NCBI GenBank assembly: GCA_020736575.1
Contig: JAGPYM010000012.1
Coordinates: forward strand, 310,001 to 374,000
Length of the DNA: 64,000 nucleotides
Source of the DNA: Thelonectria olida
Taxonomy: Eukaryota > Ascomycota > Sordariomycetes > Hypocreales > Nectriaceae
Direction: 5' to 3'
Shown here: piece by piece, positions 10,424 through 21,439 of the stretch
Position numbering within the stretch: the stretch's first letter is position 1
Layout: each line of letters starts with the position of its first letter
Translations under genes and position numbers: made by a program
The notes under the pieces: generated by a model
What the model was told of the DNA's origin: nothing
Database searches by the model: none
What the model saw: only the letters and a program-made list of their open reading frames with translations

Positions 10424-11113
10424 TATGGATGGAGTATCGAAGGAAATTGAGCTTTTGTTGGTGGTATGAGTTGCATGAGAATAGGCAACGCGGCTGGGTA
10501 TTTATGCAAGTGCATGTTGTATGAGTGTCAAGGAGATGTCGCATCGCAGTTCCAACCAAGCAAGCCTCCGTTCATCCATGGCATGGGCTGTGGTCGCAGC
10601 GAAAGAGGCCATGTTTTGCTGCGCCAACTTGATGGTCATCTACCGAGCCGCCTTTGGCAAAGAAGGCGACCTGAGGTGCGCCACAAAGAAATGAGACTCA
10701 TTTATGCCACCACTAGGGATACTTTGCCGGTGCGTCAAGTATACTGATGAATCGATACAGCTACAATCTCGACCTCCACTGGTATAGTCCAAGATCCATG
10801 GCCTGGACTATTTTCGTAGGGCTGACGCCGTTGGTGCTATGTAATGGCACTTCAGTTCTCGTATATCGGAGAGGGGCCGTGGCTGACGACGACGACGATC
10901 ACTCGAACCGTTTTGGGACATGAACGCGATCCGACAGCGAGCCCTGTGTTATTGAGGAGTGATTGGCGGGAAGCTTTCATGGATTCAACTACACAAGCAT
11001 AGCCTTAATCACCTTGGATATAAACTCATCGCCCATCGCGCTTTATGTCTTTACATTTCTCTTTCATCTGCATTTATCAAGATATTCCTCGTCAACAATC
11101 CCTTCCGTTTAGC
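10424..11113. other. Divergent intergenic region
   Basis: Promoter region between the DUF7702-like gene and the small ORF at 11114. A TATAAA-type element occurs near 11018-11026 on the plus strand. No gene seen. Confidence 0.45.
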
Positions 11114-11335
11114 ATGGGCCTCATTTTAGATCTTGTCGCTGCCGCCACAGCAGTTTCCGGGCAGTATGCAATACGCCCGTCAACCTCCAGAGATTCGTGG
11201 ACGGGTTGTAGCCAGCCGATGCCACAGCAGCAGACTGGAGGAGGATTCAAGTACACATCTCGAGATGGCCCAGCTCAACCACAACAGTTTAGTGGAGAAC
11301 CTCCTATCTATGAAACTGAGATGCGGAAGAATTGA
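11114..11335 (+). CDS. Hypothetical small protein, Gln/Pro-rich
   Basis: A 73-codon ORF beginning MGLILDLVAAATAVSG and continuing with a Gln-, Pro- and Ser-rich tail. Support is modest: a TATAAA element about 90 bp upstream, an ATG with purine at -3 (AGCATGG) and a start resembling short fungal proteins that open with an amphipathic helix and continue as Gln/Pro-rich disorder. A competing frame in the same place is also open, which weakens the call. Function not recognised. Confidence 0.3.
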   Translation: MGLILDLVAAATAVSGQYAIRPSTSRDSWTGCSQPMPQQQTGGGFKYTSRDGPAQPQQFSGEPPIYETEMRKN

Positions 11336-11995
11336 TCATGGTCGACTCTAGAATATTCTTTGGCTATTGTTAACTTGCTTATGCTTCATCGTGTAGAGCG
11401 GTTTTGCGTTTGGGCGACATGTTTATGTACTTTAGAGGTATTTCCTGAATATATCAACCAATTTTCTTCAAACCTGTCGTAACAGAGATGGGTTCTCATC
11501 ATCATCGAACGTGAATGTTGTTATATGGCTTCGAGTATTTGTTCAATCTTCAACAATTGCCAATGTCACTTCCGAGCACCGTAGACAGTCTAACTACTTG
11601 AGCAAGAAATTGATACCAGACAATGAAAGCAGGATAAAAATGCAACAACTCTGACGCCGCCAGAAACAGCCTTTCGGCCGGGATACCCTGGACGGCGAAG
11701 CCACGTCGAGTCGAAGTGAGATTTTAGTCTCAAACTTCATCGCGATTTTGACCCAAAACGGCTCGAATGATCGTCGGATGGACTGATTGGCTGATAACTT
11801 TCGCAGATGGTTACAACGACACTGAAATTGACCTACGCGGTTGGTCAAGGCCCCAGACCAACTCAGCAGTGCGTCTGGACTGAACCTCCAGTCATGAAAT
11901 CAGCAGCCAGTGAGTCCGTTTACCCGGGCATACATGTGTCAACTTCTTGATCTCCTGAGAAAGCCCAGCCCTCTTTTCACCAACTGTCATCATTG
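11336..11995. other. Intergenic, promoter of Zn2Cys6 gene
   Basis: No supported gene. It precedes the regulator at 11996. Short antisense ORFs here have no family features. Confidence 0.45.
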
Positions 11996-13694
11996 ATGCA
12001 CTCCACGGGGATGAGTTCCCGCGGCTCCCGAAGAAGCCTGGGTTGCCGTACTTGTCGGCAATCTAGGGTCAAGGTAGGGATACTTGATTTCTTACCCCCG
12101 CGAGTATCTCTACTAATAATACATCGGTATCTGTAGTGCGATGAATCTCAGCCTTCATGTGCGCGGTGTGTACGATTGCGTCGTGAATGCACATACCCCT
12201 CTCGATATGCCTTCATCAACACACATGCGAAGTTCGACGTGTTGTCGCTTCAACAAGTCTCTTCAGGGGACAAAATGCCCAACGGTAAATTAAGGACTAA
12301 ACTGAATCTCCTCACAATGCGAGGCGATAAGGATGGAACCGCCTCAATGTTTCAACTCATCCGCTACCGGTCAACCGCGCCTCCGACAGCAGCTTCGCCC
12401 AAGTTCCCATTGCTGTTGCATCCCAGTCCTACTCAAGAGGAAAATCTGATCTCTAGACTCGGAGTTGCACTCTGTACCTGCCCAGAAGGATTTCAACTGA
12501 GATATCTGGGATCGTACATGCTTGACGTACCTGCTCGACTTGGCCACAACCCAGCTCTGGATACCGCCGTGGAATGTCTGTTGCAATCACATTCACAATT
12601 GCTCCGTGTCCGCAGTTCTCCTTCGGGTCGAGTTCCAACCGACTCGAAATACTCGAAAGCCCTCCGAGCCCTGCAAGGCGCTATTGTAGATCCCACCTTG
12701 GCCATGTCCGCTGAAACAGCTTGTGCTGCCATATTGATGTGCCGCTACGAGGTATGATTATCGCAAATAGCATCTGGCTCAACCAAGCAACGACTCACTG
12801 TTGAATAGATGATGATGCCAGAAGCTCGTGGCGCTCAATATGTAACCCACGCTCAAGGCGCGTGTAACTTGATCCTACTTCGCGGTCCAGGCGCGATCTC
12901 TACAGAATTTGAGCGTGGCCTTTTACGCGCCCAAACGGGCCAGCTTGTAATTATGTCTAGTTTGATTTCGTTCCCTGCTTAAGTCTAACCTCAACGTCTA
13001 GGTTTTGAATGCCTTTTTCTGGGGAGAAGATTGCGTTCTGCTCCAAGACAGCTGGCAGCATGTTACTCGTGGCAAACAGAAAACTTTCAAGGTGACAAAG
13101 CTTGATCAACTGTTCGAAACCGTCTATCACATTCCATCGCTAGTGAAACAGATTTCCGATTTCAAGAATGGCAAATCCGTTATGAACATGGACCAGCTCA
13201 CAAGCTACGCAAAACGGCTGCAAGAGGAACTTGTTTCTCTTTCCGCAACGGAGGCAACCTCGTCAAAGGCTACCGAAGGCACCGATCAAGACTTGGGATA
13301 TGATCAAATTCTTTTATGGGCGGATGACGACATCTTCCCAATTGTTCTCTCTTTCCACAGTAGAGAAGGCGCTGTGTTTCATTCTTGGGTTTGGATGGCA
13401 TCTTTGATGGTGGACATGTGCATGGACAACCTAGTCCCCGACCCCAGGCTGCGGGATAGCATGTCTGAAGCTGCTCGGCGGATCTGCATGTGTTACGAGT
13501 ATGTGAGCCTGCTGAAGCCTATTGGAGCACTTTACCTACAGCTCCAACTTACAGCTGCGTACTACGTGAGCGATCAGCGGCAGAGAGATTGGATCGTGGA
13601 AAAGGTTAACATCATTATGGAAGATTTGCATATACACTTTAGCAGTAGTTACTTTGAGACCATAGGTAGTTTACTCTTTAAAGGCTTGAGCTGA
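11996..13694 (+). CDS. Zn2Cys6 fungal transcription factor
   Basis: Four exons (11996-12073, 12137-12751, 12809-12946, 13002-13694) encode 507 residues. The N-terminal binuclear zinc cluster is complete: CRTC, six residues, then CDESQPSCARC and C in RRECTYP. It is split by the first intron immediately before the third cysteine, a common intron position in this family. The rest is the helical fungal_trans_2-type region that senses effectors, for example AILMCRYEMMM, a GPGAISTEFERGLLRAQTG stretch and a C-terminal run ending FETIGSLLFKGLS. Nuclear; expected to bind CGG-containing sites. An alternative start at 12011 would drop only five residues. No target can be deduced, though a receptor-like GPCR follows at 14476. 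The first exon has no coiled coil; dimerisation helices would lie after the cluster. Confidence 0.88.
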
Positions 13695-14475
13695 TTAGGT
13701 AGCTAGAGTCATAATAAGCACACATGCCCGTCAGAAAGTCGGTGAAAAAATTGACAGATCAAATCAGCTCCTAGCCAGCTGGCTTGTAAAAGGAGATGGC
13801 CACACTTGACGTCGGCACTGCCAGCCATCTATGTTATCGGGCAACTGACGACGCGTAGAGAGCAAGGAAGGCTTGCCCAGAGGGCTTAACACGGTAATTA
13901 ATTCCAGTCCTGGACAGCCCTACGTAGTAATCACTAATTGTCAAAGATAGTACCCACGCCCATAGTGACATACCAAAACACTGGCCTCCGGCAATTGCAA
14001 CCCTTGTAAACCTTGATCTCTGACCCCGTGAATAGCTGGAACGGAAGCGCCTTGCTCCGGAGTAACTCTTTCCAGTATCGAAGCTATTGTCTCGTGTTTC
14101 CCTGACGTACACTGGTTTGCAGTATTGTTAAAGTCGTAGGCAATTTTTCCAGCTGTCGGATGCCATAACAGAACATGCAACGGTAATCCAGTCTCCAATT
14201 CGGCCCAAGAGCTATGAGTGCTTTGCTTATCCCTTTATAAATAACTTTCGGATACGCCATTAGTCTGATTAACGAGGGGCTACACTCCACCATCTAATAA
14301 CTTGACCCCTTGAAACTCCCCCGGAATTGTGGTAACATCCAAGTCACATACTCGGCCACTCCGTGCGCTTGGGGTTTTCCGTTATTCTTAAGGCAATGCC
14401 TTTCATCAAACTGCTCCGCAAAGGAGAACTCAATTCTTCCATAGCCCTAGCGATGGGACTCGAAGAGAGTTCGCC
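13695..14475. other. Intergenic, weak minus-strand ORF
   Basis: Mostly promoter of the GPCR at 14476. On the minus strand, 14198-13941 reads METGLPLHVLLWHPTAGKIA and could continue in another frame, but I find no clear splice sites or family, so I do not call a gene. Confidence 0.35.
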
Positions 14476-15644
14476 ATGGCGTTGGACGTCGACAGAGTCA
14501 TCTCAGCAGTCACCTTGACAGGCAGCCTTCTTTCCTGCGTTGCGACATCCTGTGTTTTAGTTTCCTTCGCGATATATCGTCGACAACTACGGAGCTTTCG
14601 CCATGTGCTAGTGCTCAATCTGACGATAGCCGGTACGCAGACTGCCCCGTCCGTTCCCACCTAATTCAGCTTGCTTCTAAACATTGATGTGTCACACGAG
14701 CAGAGTATATCAACGCCCTCAACAACTCGGTGTCTGGCATCATCTTCGTCGTGACACACGAGCTTCGGCCCGGCGCCGCCTGCAATGTGAACGCTCTCGT
14801 CGGACAGCTTTCCGTCCAGGCAGCCGACTTCTCCATCCTCGCAATCGCTGTTATCACCCTCCTCGCCGTAACACGCGTGATTTCCATGCCGGACTTGTCG
14901 AAGACGAGAAAGTCCCTAATTTGCGTTTCGGTATGGATCGTTCCGGTTCTCACAAGCCTCATCCCGACCATTATGGGAGAAATGACACCAGTCGGAGGGA
15001 ATTGGTGCTGGATATCTGCAACACGACCGGATCTGCGATATGCAATGACGCATGGCTGGCGATTCGTCGTCATCGCTCTCACAGTCGCTATCTACGCCTA
15101 CATTTGGGCTTACTTGCGACGACACTTGACTGTAGGCTCCAAGGGAAGAAGGCATCACCAGTCGTCTTACAGTCTGCCCACGACGAACGAGACCGGATCG
15201 ACTCTCGGACGCTTCGGCAACCGAACAGGATTCCAGGCGATGCAGGATGAACAAGTCGAATTGAAAACGAGAGAGCGCGCACAATCGGAGGTATCTCACG
15301 GTGGAGGAAGAGCCCAAAATGGCACATTGGCAACGGATATTAGCGAGTTCCCGATACGCCGCGACACACTCGAGGTTGAGACGGAGATCAAGCGCATGAT
15401 GCTACTCAACGCGTACCCTTTCATGTACGTTCTTCTCTGGATCCCCGGGCTCGTGAATCGACTCATGGAGGCATCGGGAAACGGTCCATCAAACACCCTT
15501 TCGGCTGGCCTTCAAGCTTCCACCCAGTTTGTAGGGCTCGCGAACGCCTTGACGTATGGGTTCAACCATCACTTGAGGGATAGGTTGAAGGGGATGTACT
15601 TAACCCCGATCATCTCGAGAGCGAAGAAGGAACTGGGAAGATAA
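14476..15644 (+). CDS. CAR-like (cAMP-receptor-type) G-protein-coupled receptor
   Basis: Two exons (14476-14632, 14704-15644; 71-nt intron) encode 365 residues. Helix 1 is ISAVTLTGSLLSCVATSCVL, followed by a short basic loop with FRHVLVLNLTIA (helix 2). A conserved-looking third helix (QAADFSILAIAVITLLAVTR) carries the cytosolic Arg at its end. The extracellular loop has the CWIS cysteine. A long third cytoplasmic loop (about residues 185-270, rich in Ser, Arg and Gln) separates helices 5 and 6, and the protein ends with helix 7 (GLANALTYGFNHHLRDRLKG). This matches fungal GPCRs related to Dictyostelium cAMP receptors, linked in other fungi to nutrient or glucose sensing. The ligand here is unknown. 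Located at the plasma membrane, signalling through heterotrimeric G proteins. Confidence 0.88.
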
Positions 15645-15804
15645 CTAAAGAAGAAAAATCGAAGCGTTTCGAGCATGTTCGGCTGCGAACTCTTTCCATG
15701 TCCTCAGTTTTGCACTTCAGATACCTATGATGCAACAAGTTTTGCGCGCTGAATACCATGATCCCTATCACTTAACATCAACGACACCAAGCTCAGTGTT
15801 CCTC

Positions 15805-16849
15805 TTATGTGGGGACCATTGAGGCCTGTGAACCACGAACCCATTCCTGAACCCAGTCCGGAAACCCGCGAACGAGAGGCGCCACCCATAGGTGCGAGGG
15901 AATCAATACACGCCCACTCTTCCCGTCTAGTATTTGTTTTACAATCCGGTCAGCAACACGGCCAACGTCAAGCATCTGACTGCCAAGGCGCTCATGCATG
16001 CCACTATTCATCGGAGTTCGGACCCAAAGAGGGTGAATAATGCTAGGAGTGGAAGTTAGTGGGAGGAGACAACTTAAGACAGTGAAGCATCGAGGGTAGG
16101 GATCTGGCGCCAGGAGAGGACGTCTGAAGGACTAACCTGGTGCGAACGTGCTTAACCTTGAATCTAACAACCAGCTCCTGGCGAAGGCCCTCGTGGAATG
16201 CCATGGCCGCCGCCTTGGAGCAGGAATAGTCGACGTTGGCGGCCAGAGCCACGAAACTCGCCATACTAGCCATGGTTACAACATGACCGTGATCGTGCTC
16301 AATCATACTTGGCAAGAACTCTCTCGCGAGAGTGAAATGGGCAATCGAGTTGACGGCGAATGTCCGTTGGATACTCTCTTCAGTTCCCGAGAGAATAGTG
16401 TCGTTGTGCCCTATACCCGCGTTGTTCACTAGTACAGTCGGCTCGCCCACTTCCTCGCGGAGAGCTTTTGCGGCGCGACCGACAGACTCTTTGGAAGTCA
16501 CGTCCACTTTATAGAAGAAGATGTTGGGATGACCCGACGTCTTTGGGGCATTGAGGTCAAAGATGATAACTTTGATGTTTCGCTCAGCCAGCCGCAGGGC
16601 GACCTGCTCGCCAATGCCACTACTGCCTCCCGTTATGAGAACAATCTCCCGGTTCCAGTCCCATGGTCGGTTGGTAGACAAGTTACCAAGTGCCCAGTCG
16701 CTCAAGACACTATTAAGCTTAAAGGCGAGACCGCAAGCGATTAAGGTCCCGATGGTGCGCTGGGTGATTTGATTCGCGCCTAGATTCTGCAGACTTGCAA
16801 GCAGCATCTCAAGGTCAAACTGGGCGCAATAGCTGCGGAGAGTCTCCAT
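15805..16849 (-). CDS. Short-chain dehydrogenase/reductase, RDH/17-beta-HSD-11 type
   Basis: Two exons (16849-16137, 16042-15805; 94-nt intron) encode 316 residues. The classical SDR core is complete: cofactor loop TGGSSGIG at residues 73-80, NNAG at 142-145, Asn167, catalytic Ser195 and the YxxxK pair Tyr208/Lys212 (YSCSK). A basic or acidic residue discriminating NADP from NAD follows the second strand (IIFDLN), favouring NAD. The N-terminal extension with a hydrophobic stretch (TIGTLIACGLAFKLN, residues 32-46) is typical of membrane-anchored 16C-type SDRs that act on retinoids, steroids or lipids in the endoplasmic reticulum. The gene is divergent from the Zn2Cys6 gene at 17175 with about 325 bp between the start codons, so shared regulation is plausible. 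Confidence 0.92.
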
Positions 16850-17067
16850 GATGTTATTGCCGCAGGCGTCGGTGCTGGTTTCTGAGATGGGTTCGTCTCT
16901 AGTGACGTAGAGATTATTCTCAGCCCCTCGAGGCCATGGTGAGATGTCAGATGTCAGATATTAGCCGCGACATCCCTGAAGCTTATCTAATAGCCTCGAG
17001 CGACAGCTCGAATTAGCCTGCTCTCATAACGACTTGAATATGTACCCATGGCTGACAAATAAATCGT

Positions 17068-17100
17068 CGGTGTTCGGTGATGAGACGACACCGAGCTCCG
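17068..17100. promoter_or_regulatory. Inverted CGG/CCG half-sites in SDR-regulator divergent promoter
   Basis: CGG triplets at 17068-17070 and 17075-17077 face CCG triplets at 17091-17093 and 17098-17100. The inner pair forms CGGTG and CACCG arms 9 bp apart. This everted-to-inverted CGG layout is the type of site bound by Zn2Cys6 dimers. It lies 75-107 bp before the regulator start codon, and about 220 bp from the SDR start, so autoregulation or joint control is a reasonable inference. Confidence 0.4.
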
Positions 17101-17174
17101 CCCTATTGCGACATTCTCTCCCCATGTCTTTTTCATCACTTCCCCGTATCACAAAGTAAAACACGCATGACGAA

Positions 17175-19299
17175 ATGGAGGATTCCAATTTGCAGACCTG
17201 GAAGCGTAAGGGTAAGTGGTTTGTTTCTAGTTTATCCGGGTGGTTTTCCTCGTTTAGCTGATCAACCCATATGTTGCAGCATGCGATGTATGTTACACGA
17301 AGAAGATCAAGTGCAATCTGGGTCACCCATCTTGCTCCAACTGCCAACTGTACGGGACCCAATGTAAGACGTCACTAGTGCGACGACGTGCAGCGCCGCA
17401 GAGGACGACCAGTTCTGCCGTCGCTGGAGCCCTAGAAGCTCGCGTCGCGTCGTTGGAGGAACAACTTCAGCGACTGAACCAGCAGAGTCGAGGAAGTCAT
17501 GATGGTAACTGGCAGCATGCTACCACGTCTGGCAGCTCCGTCTCCATCCGTAGCCTCGATTGGGAACCAGGCAACCATTCAGGCATTGATCCGCCCTTGA
17601 CCTTGCCCCCTTTGGACGACATTATCCCTACCGTTGAACGGTACTTCGAACAGGTCAACCCCTTCATCCCTCTGTTTGACGAGACATCTTTCTTTCGAAT
17701 ACTCATGGAGTGGTATCCCGCTTTGCCATCTGGCGTCGCTCGGCCATCCCCGAACGGAAACAAGACTGGCTCTCGAAGGGCCATCTTCGCTGCCATCAAT
17801 GTTGTCCTTGCATTGTCGTATCGAATGCCGCATGCACCTCCCCAGAAAACCACATTAACAAGTGAGGATCCCAGGGTAGAAATATGCATGCAAAATATCG
17901 AGCACGCCATCAATCACCTTATAAGTGGCGAGGAGGAACTGCTAAGCCTGCAGGTCCTTCTCGGCCTCATATTGCTTCGCATCGGCTGTAAGGATCCCCA
18001 GCCAGCGACGATATTGATCGGCTCAGCCGTCCAGCTTTGCTGTCGACTATTTCTAAATGACCGTGAAGAGAATGCCAAGCACTCTGCAGAGTCAAGGCTG
18101 CAGAGAGAGCGCGTGTTTTGGGTCACATACATCCTCGACAAGGTGCGTCTCTATTGTCTACGCAGACGCAAAAAAAGCTGCGCCCGCTACGCTTTGTCTC
18201 TTGAATGCCCAGTGCTGATTCCTCATACATAGGATATCTCTCTGCGCTACCACACTGCGCCTTTGCTCTCCGAGGCAGATATTGATGTCGACTTGCCCAG
18301 CGACCAACCGACTCGCCAGTCCCATGTCGACCTGGGCTTGTCCCAGGAAGCGGTTTTGTTTGACTATTTTAACTCACGCATACAGCTAGCTATCCTCCAA
18401 AGTCAGGTATACAAACAGATCTATTCAAACGGTGCAACTCCGCAGAAGCTGACGCCAGAGGAACGACGGGCACGCATGTTTCAGCTCGATGATCAGCTTG
18501 AGAGATGGCGTCGTTCAATTCCAGAGCCGCTCCAGATGGAAAATCTTGTTGCGAGTTCGTATTCCGATGGGATGGGATCCGAGACAACTGGCAGCATGGC
18601 AGGGATCTATACTCATATGACGGAGCTATACTGTACTTACATGTCGTGTTTGGTCAGAGTCCATGGCATATGGAGCCATGACGCGGAGTGGCTAAACTGC
18701 ATCAGCAGCTTCCAGAGGCAGGCTGTTCATGATTGTGCCATGCCCCGAAGTAGGTGTGGCACACAACTACCACCACTGCCCAAGCAATGGGACAGATGTG
18801 TGAAGGCGGGCCGGGACTGCTTGCAACTGGCACATAGCAGGCCATTCAGCGGCAGTAACAAATGGTATGTGTCGAAATGGTGTTCAAGAACCAAGACTTT
18901 GTGGCTAAGCAATTTGATAGGAGCACGGTTTGTGCCTACGTCTCCAGCTTGATCATTGTGCTTGCCAACCTGTTCCACTGCAATGATCGACATCAACTAG
19001 AGAAAGACCAAGCGCTGACCCGACAAGGCCTTGTCACCTTTGCCAAGCTTAGAGAGGCCTCGAATTGGCAGCCGTTACATCAACTCCACAGTGTGGTGCT
19101 CGGGCTCAACGAGCGAGCTACGCAAGATGTTGCGATGAAGATGATACCCGCTCATGCAACCACCGCCACTGGTTTGATAGGGGGCGACGACCCTGTTGCG
19201 GCAGAGGGCATCAGCACGCCAATGCTACAAGACTTTTCCTTGGATGAGTGGAACTTTTCAGACAATAACTTCTTAGACGACGTGATTCCGATGGCATGA
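17175..19299 (+). CDS. Zn2Cys6 transcription factor with fungal_trans domain
   Basis: Four exons (17175-17211, 17280-18142, 18233-18864, 18921-19299) encode 636 residues. The zinc cluster ACDVCYTKKIKCNLGHPSC plus SNCQLYGTQC begins at residue 13; the first intron falls just before its first cysteine. A leucine heptad (LEARVASLEEQLQRLNQQ, roughly residues 60-80) is the dimerisation coiled coil. The middle homology region starts at IDPPLTLPPLDDIIPTVERY and includes the YFEQVNPFIPLFDETSF motif typical of fungal_trans (PF04082). The acidic C-terminus (DFSLDEWNFSDNNFLDDV) looks like an activation domain. Placed between the SDR and the hydrolase/FAD-oxidase genes, it is the likely local regulator. 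The third intron uses GTATGT with a CTAAG branch-like site. Confidence 0.9.
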
Positions 19300-19472
19300 C
19301 AAGGGCGGTGTGCTGTATGATGCCAGAGTTGTAGGTAAAGGGACTTATTGTCTATACACTGAATATCACTACTCTCTACAATGGAGCTATCAAGGCGGAG
19401 TCGCCGAATCATCTCCTCGAGGGCTATGCACATCGTCTGAGGATCGTTCTACCCTGTGAGAGTGGATCCGGC

Positions 19473-19532
19473 CTCCGTGGCATATATGGGGCCCACGGAG
19501 CTGCCACGGGTTGGCCACGGAAGCGCCACGGG
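19473..19532. promoter_or_regulatory. Phased CCACGG array with inverted CTCCGTGG arm
   Basis: CCACGG occurs at 19493, 19504, 19515 and 19526, exactly 11 bp apart each time. A reverse-orientation copy (CCGTGG, 19475-19480) makes an 8-bp perfect inverted repeat, CTCCGTGG (19473-19480) and CCACGGAG (19493-19500), with a 12-bp AT-rich spacer containing CATATATGG. The array lies about 210-270 bp before the hydrolase start codon at 19742. Regular one-turn spacing of a CGG-containing hexamer is what a multimeric regulator site would look like; the bound protein is unknown, and the adjacent Zn2Cys6 factor is the obvious candidate. Confidence 0.5.
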
Positions 19533-19741
19533 CTCTCACCGGAGCTCGACTTTGTTGCTTAGACCGCTTCAATTCCGAAGATGTCGCTGCTGTCTGTTTC
19601 GAGTGGGAGTTGATTTACATACTTTATCCCTCCCGGGCCAGCGTTCTTCGTTTCTCAGTTCCATTCGCACCCTGCAGGACTTCGTTCTCGATACTACAAC
19701 CAACCACATACTGCGCTCGTCATTATTTTAACAAACACACC

Positions 19742-21053
19742 ATGTCCCTACAGAGCACATCATCCCCCTTGCAGCCCCGGCAATGGCTCATGGGACAGTC
19801 GGCCTTCGAGCGGCGCATGCCACACCACGACGGCATAGCTGCGCTCTGGGAGACTATGTGGAAGGTCCCCTGCACTAAGGCTGTCTATCCCTTCCACGAT
19901 GGGGTCTACGAGGACTTTGAGCCCGTATTCAAGCGTCTTATTGCGGACCGTGTCAACGACGGGAACTCCAAGGAGTTCACTGAAGCCTTCTTCCCAACGG
20001 CTGAGAGGCTGGAGCTCCAGGCCGACGAGGCCATGCAGCAGGGAGACAAGACGCTCGCCAACGCTCTATACCTTCGAGCCGCGTGCGTACTGCGCATCGC
20101 GCGGTTTCCCTACATTACGGCGCACCCGCGCGTCAACAACCCGTACAAGTGGCAGGCATGGGAGTGGCAGAAGGCCGTGTATATGAAGGCTGGACGCCAG
20201 TGGACCATCCCCTTGACCGAGGTCGCCATTCCTCACGTTTTCCGCGAGGGCGCCGACCGCGACTCTATCCCCGTGTACGTTCGCGTGCCTCGGGTCCAAG
20301 AAAGCACACAAAGAAGAAAGTGGCCTGCTATCCTTGTGCTCACCGGCCTTGACGGCTACCGCCCCGACTTTACGGTCCTGCTCGACGAGTTCCTGTCGCG
20401 CGGGTGGGCCGCCATCTTGGCCGAGATTCCTGGAACGGCCGACTGTCCTGCCGACTCGGCAGACCCAGAGAGCCCCGACCGTTTGTGGTCGAGTGTGTTC
20501 GACTGGATGGAGAAGGACGGACGTTTTGATATGGGCCATGTGCTGTGCTGGGGCTTGAGCTCTGGCGGCTACTATGCCGTCCGCATCGCGCACACGCACG
20601 AGCAGCGGCTCCTTGGTGTCGTTGCCCAAGGAACAGGCTGTCATCACTTCTACGACCGCGATTGGATCGACAAGGCGGATGGCCACGAGTACCCGTTCCA
20701 ACTCTCGCCGGCGTTTGCCATGAAGCACGGGTATGAGAGTGTGCAGGAGTATAAGGAGGGAGTACAGAAGAAGTTCTCCCTGTTGGAACTAGGCGTTATT
20801 CACAAGCCGTCGACCAGGCTGCTTTTGCTAAACGTAAGCTATCTTTATTCAACTACCGGGGGATAGCATCGCTAACAACAGTCAATAATAGGGCACGCTT
20901 GATGGTCTCATGCCCATCGAGGACTCGATGATGCTGTTTGAGTATGGCTCGCCCAAGGAAGCGCGTTTCTTCCCCGGTGCTTTGCACATGGGGAATCCGA
21001 TGGCGCTTTCAGTTGCGTATCCATGGATTGAAGAGTTAATGGCTTCAAAGTAA
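19742..21053 (+). CDS. Ayg1-like alpha/beta hydrolase
   Basis: Two exons (19742-20833, 20892-21053; 58-nt intron) encode 417 residues, close to the length of Aspergillus Ayg1-type proteins. The nucleophile elbow GLSSGG places Ser273. Candidate acids are Asp368/Asp375 (GTLDGLMPIED) and the histidine is His396 (ALHMG), in the right order for a Ser-Asp-His triad. The long N-terminal cap with the helix YLRAACVLRIARFP and the WAAILAEIPGTADCPAD segment are characteristic of the Ayg1/DUF1100 hydrolases. In Aspergillus fumigatus Ayg1 shortens a heptaketide during melanin synthesis (established for that protein); no polyketide synthase is in this window, so the substrate here is unknown. No signal peptide. 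The ATG at 19742 is the first in the frame. Confidence 0.9.
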
Positions 21054-21439
21054 ACAGATTTTGTTGAATTATTCTAAATAAGGAGTTTATCTGTATGTTT
21101 CCTTAGACTTGCCATTCAGCGTGGAGGCAAGTCTAGCAAATACCTAGACTCAACTCGCTTCCGCCGCATTATACCTTAGCCATTAGGCTAAACACACAAA
21201 ATGTAACAAATCTAGGGAACAGTGCCATATATGGAAAGATATTGAAGCATATTTTACAAAACCTCGTCGTTGTCCTCGCAATAATCTGCAGCTAGTTAGT
21301 CAGCGCATGCATGCTGAGAGGGATTAAAAGACCTCATGCGGGCAGCAGAGTCTGCAAGCACTTCGCCGAGGTTTCGCAAGCTGTCTGATCGTCAGGAATT
21401 TTGCTGCATTGGGTCTTTGTTCAAGATTGAGAGCCCAAG
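21054..21439. other. Intergenic between hydrolase and FAD oxidase
   Basis: Contains the hydrolase 3' end and the promoter of the FAD oxidase. No gene seen, and no CCACGG motif. Confidence 0.5.

Noticed and set aside
20066..20728. 220-codon minus-strand ORF
   Set aside because: Antisense shadow of the Ayg1-like hydrolase; Arg/Val/His-rich composition is typical of a shadow frame in GC-rich coding DNA.
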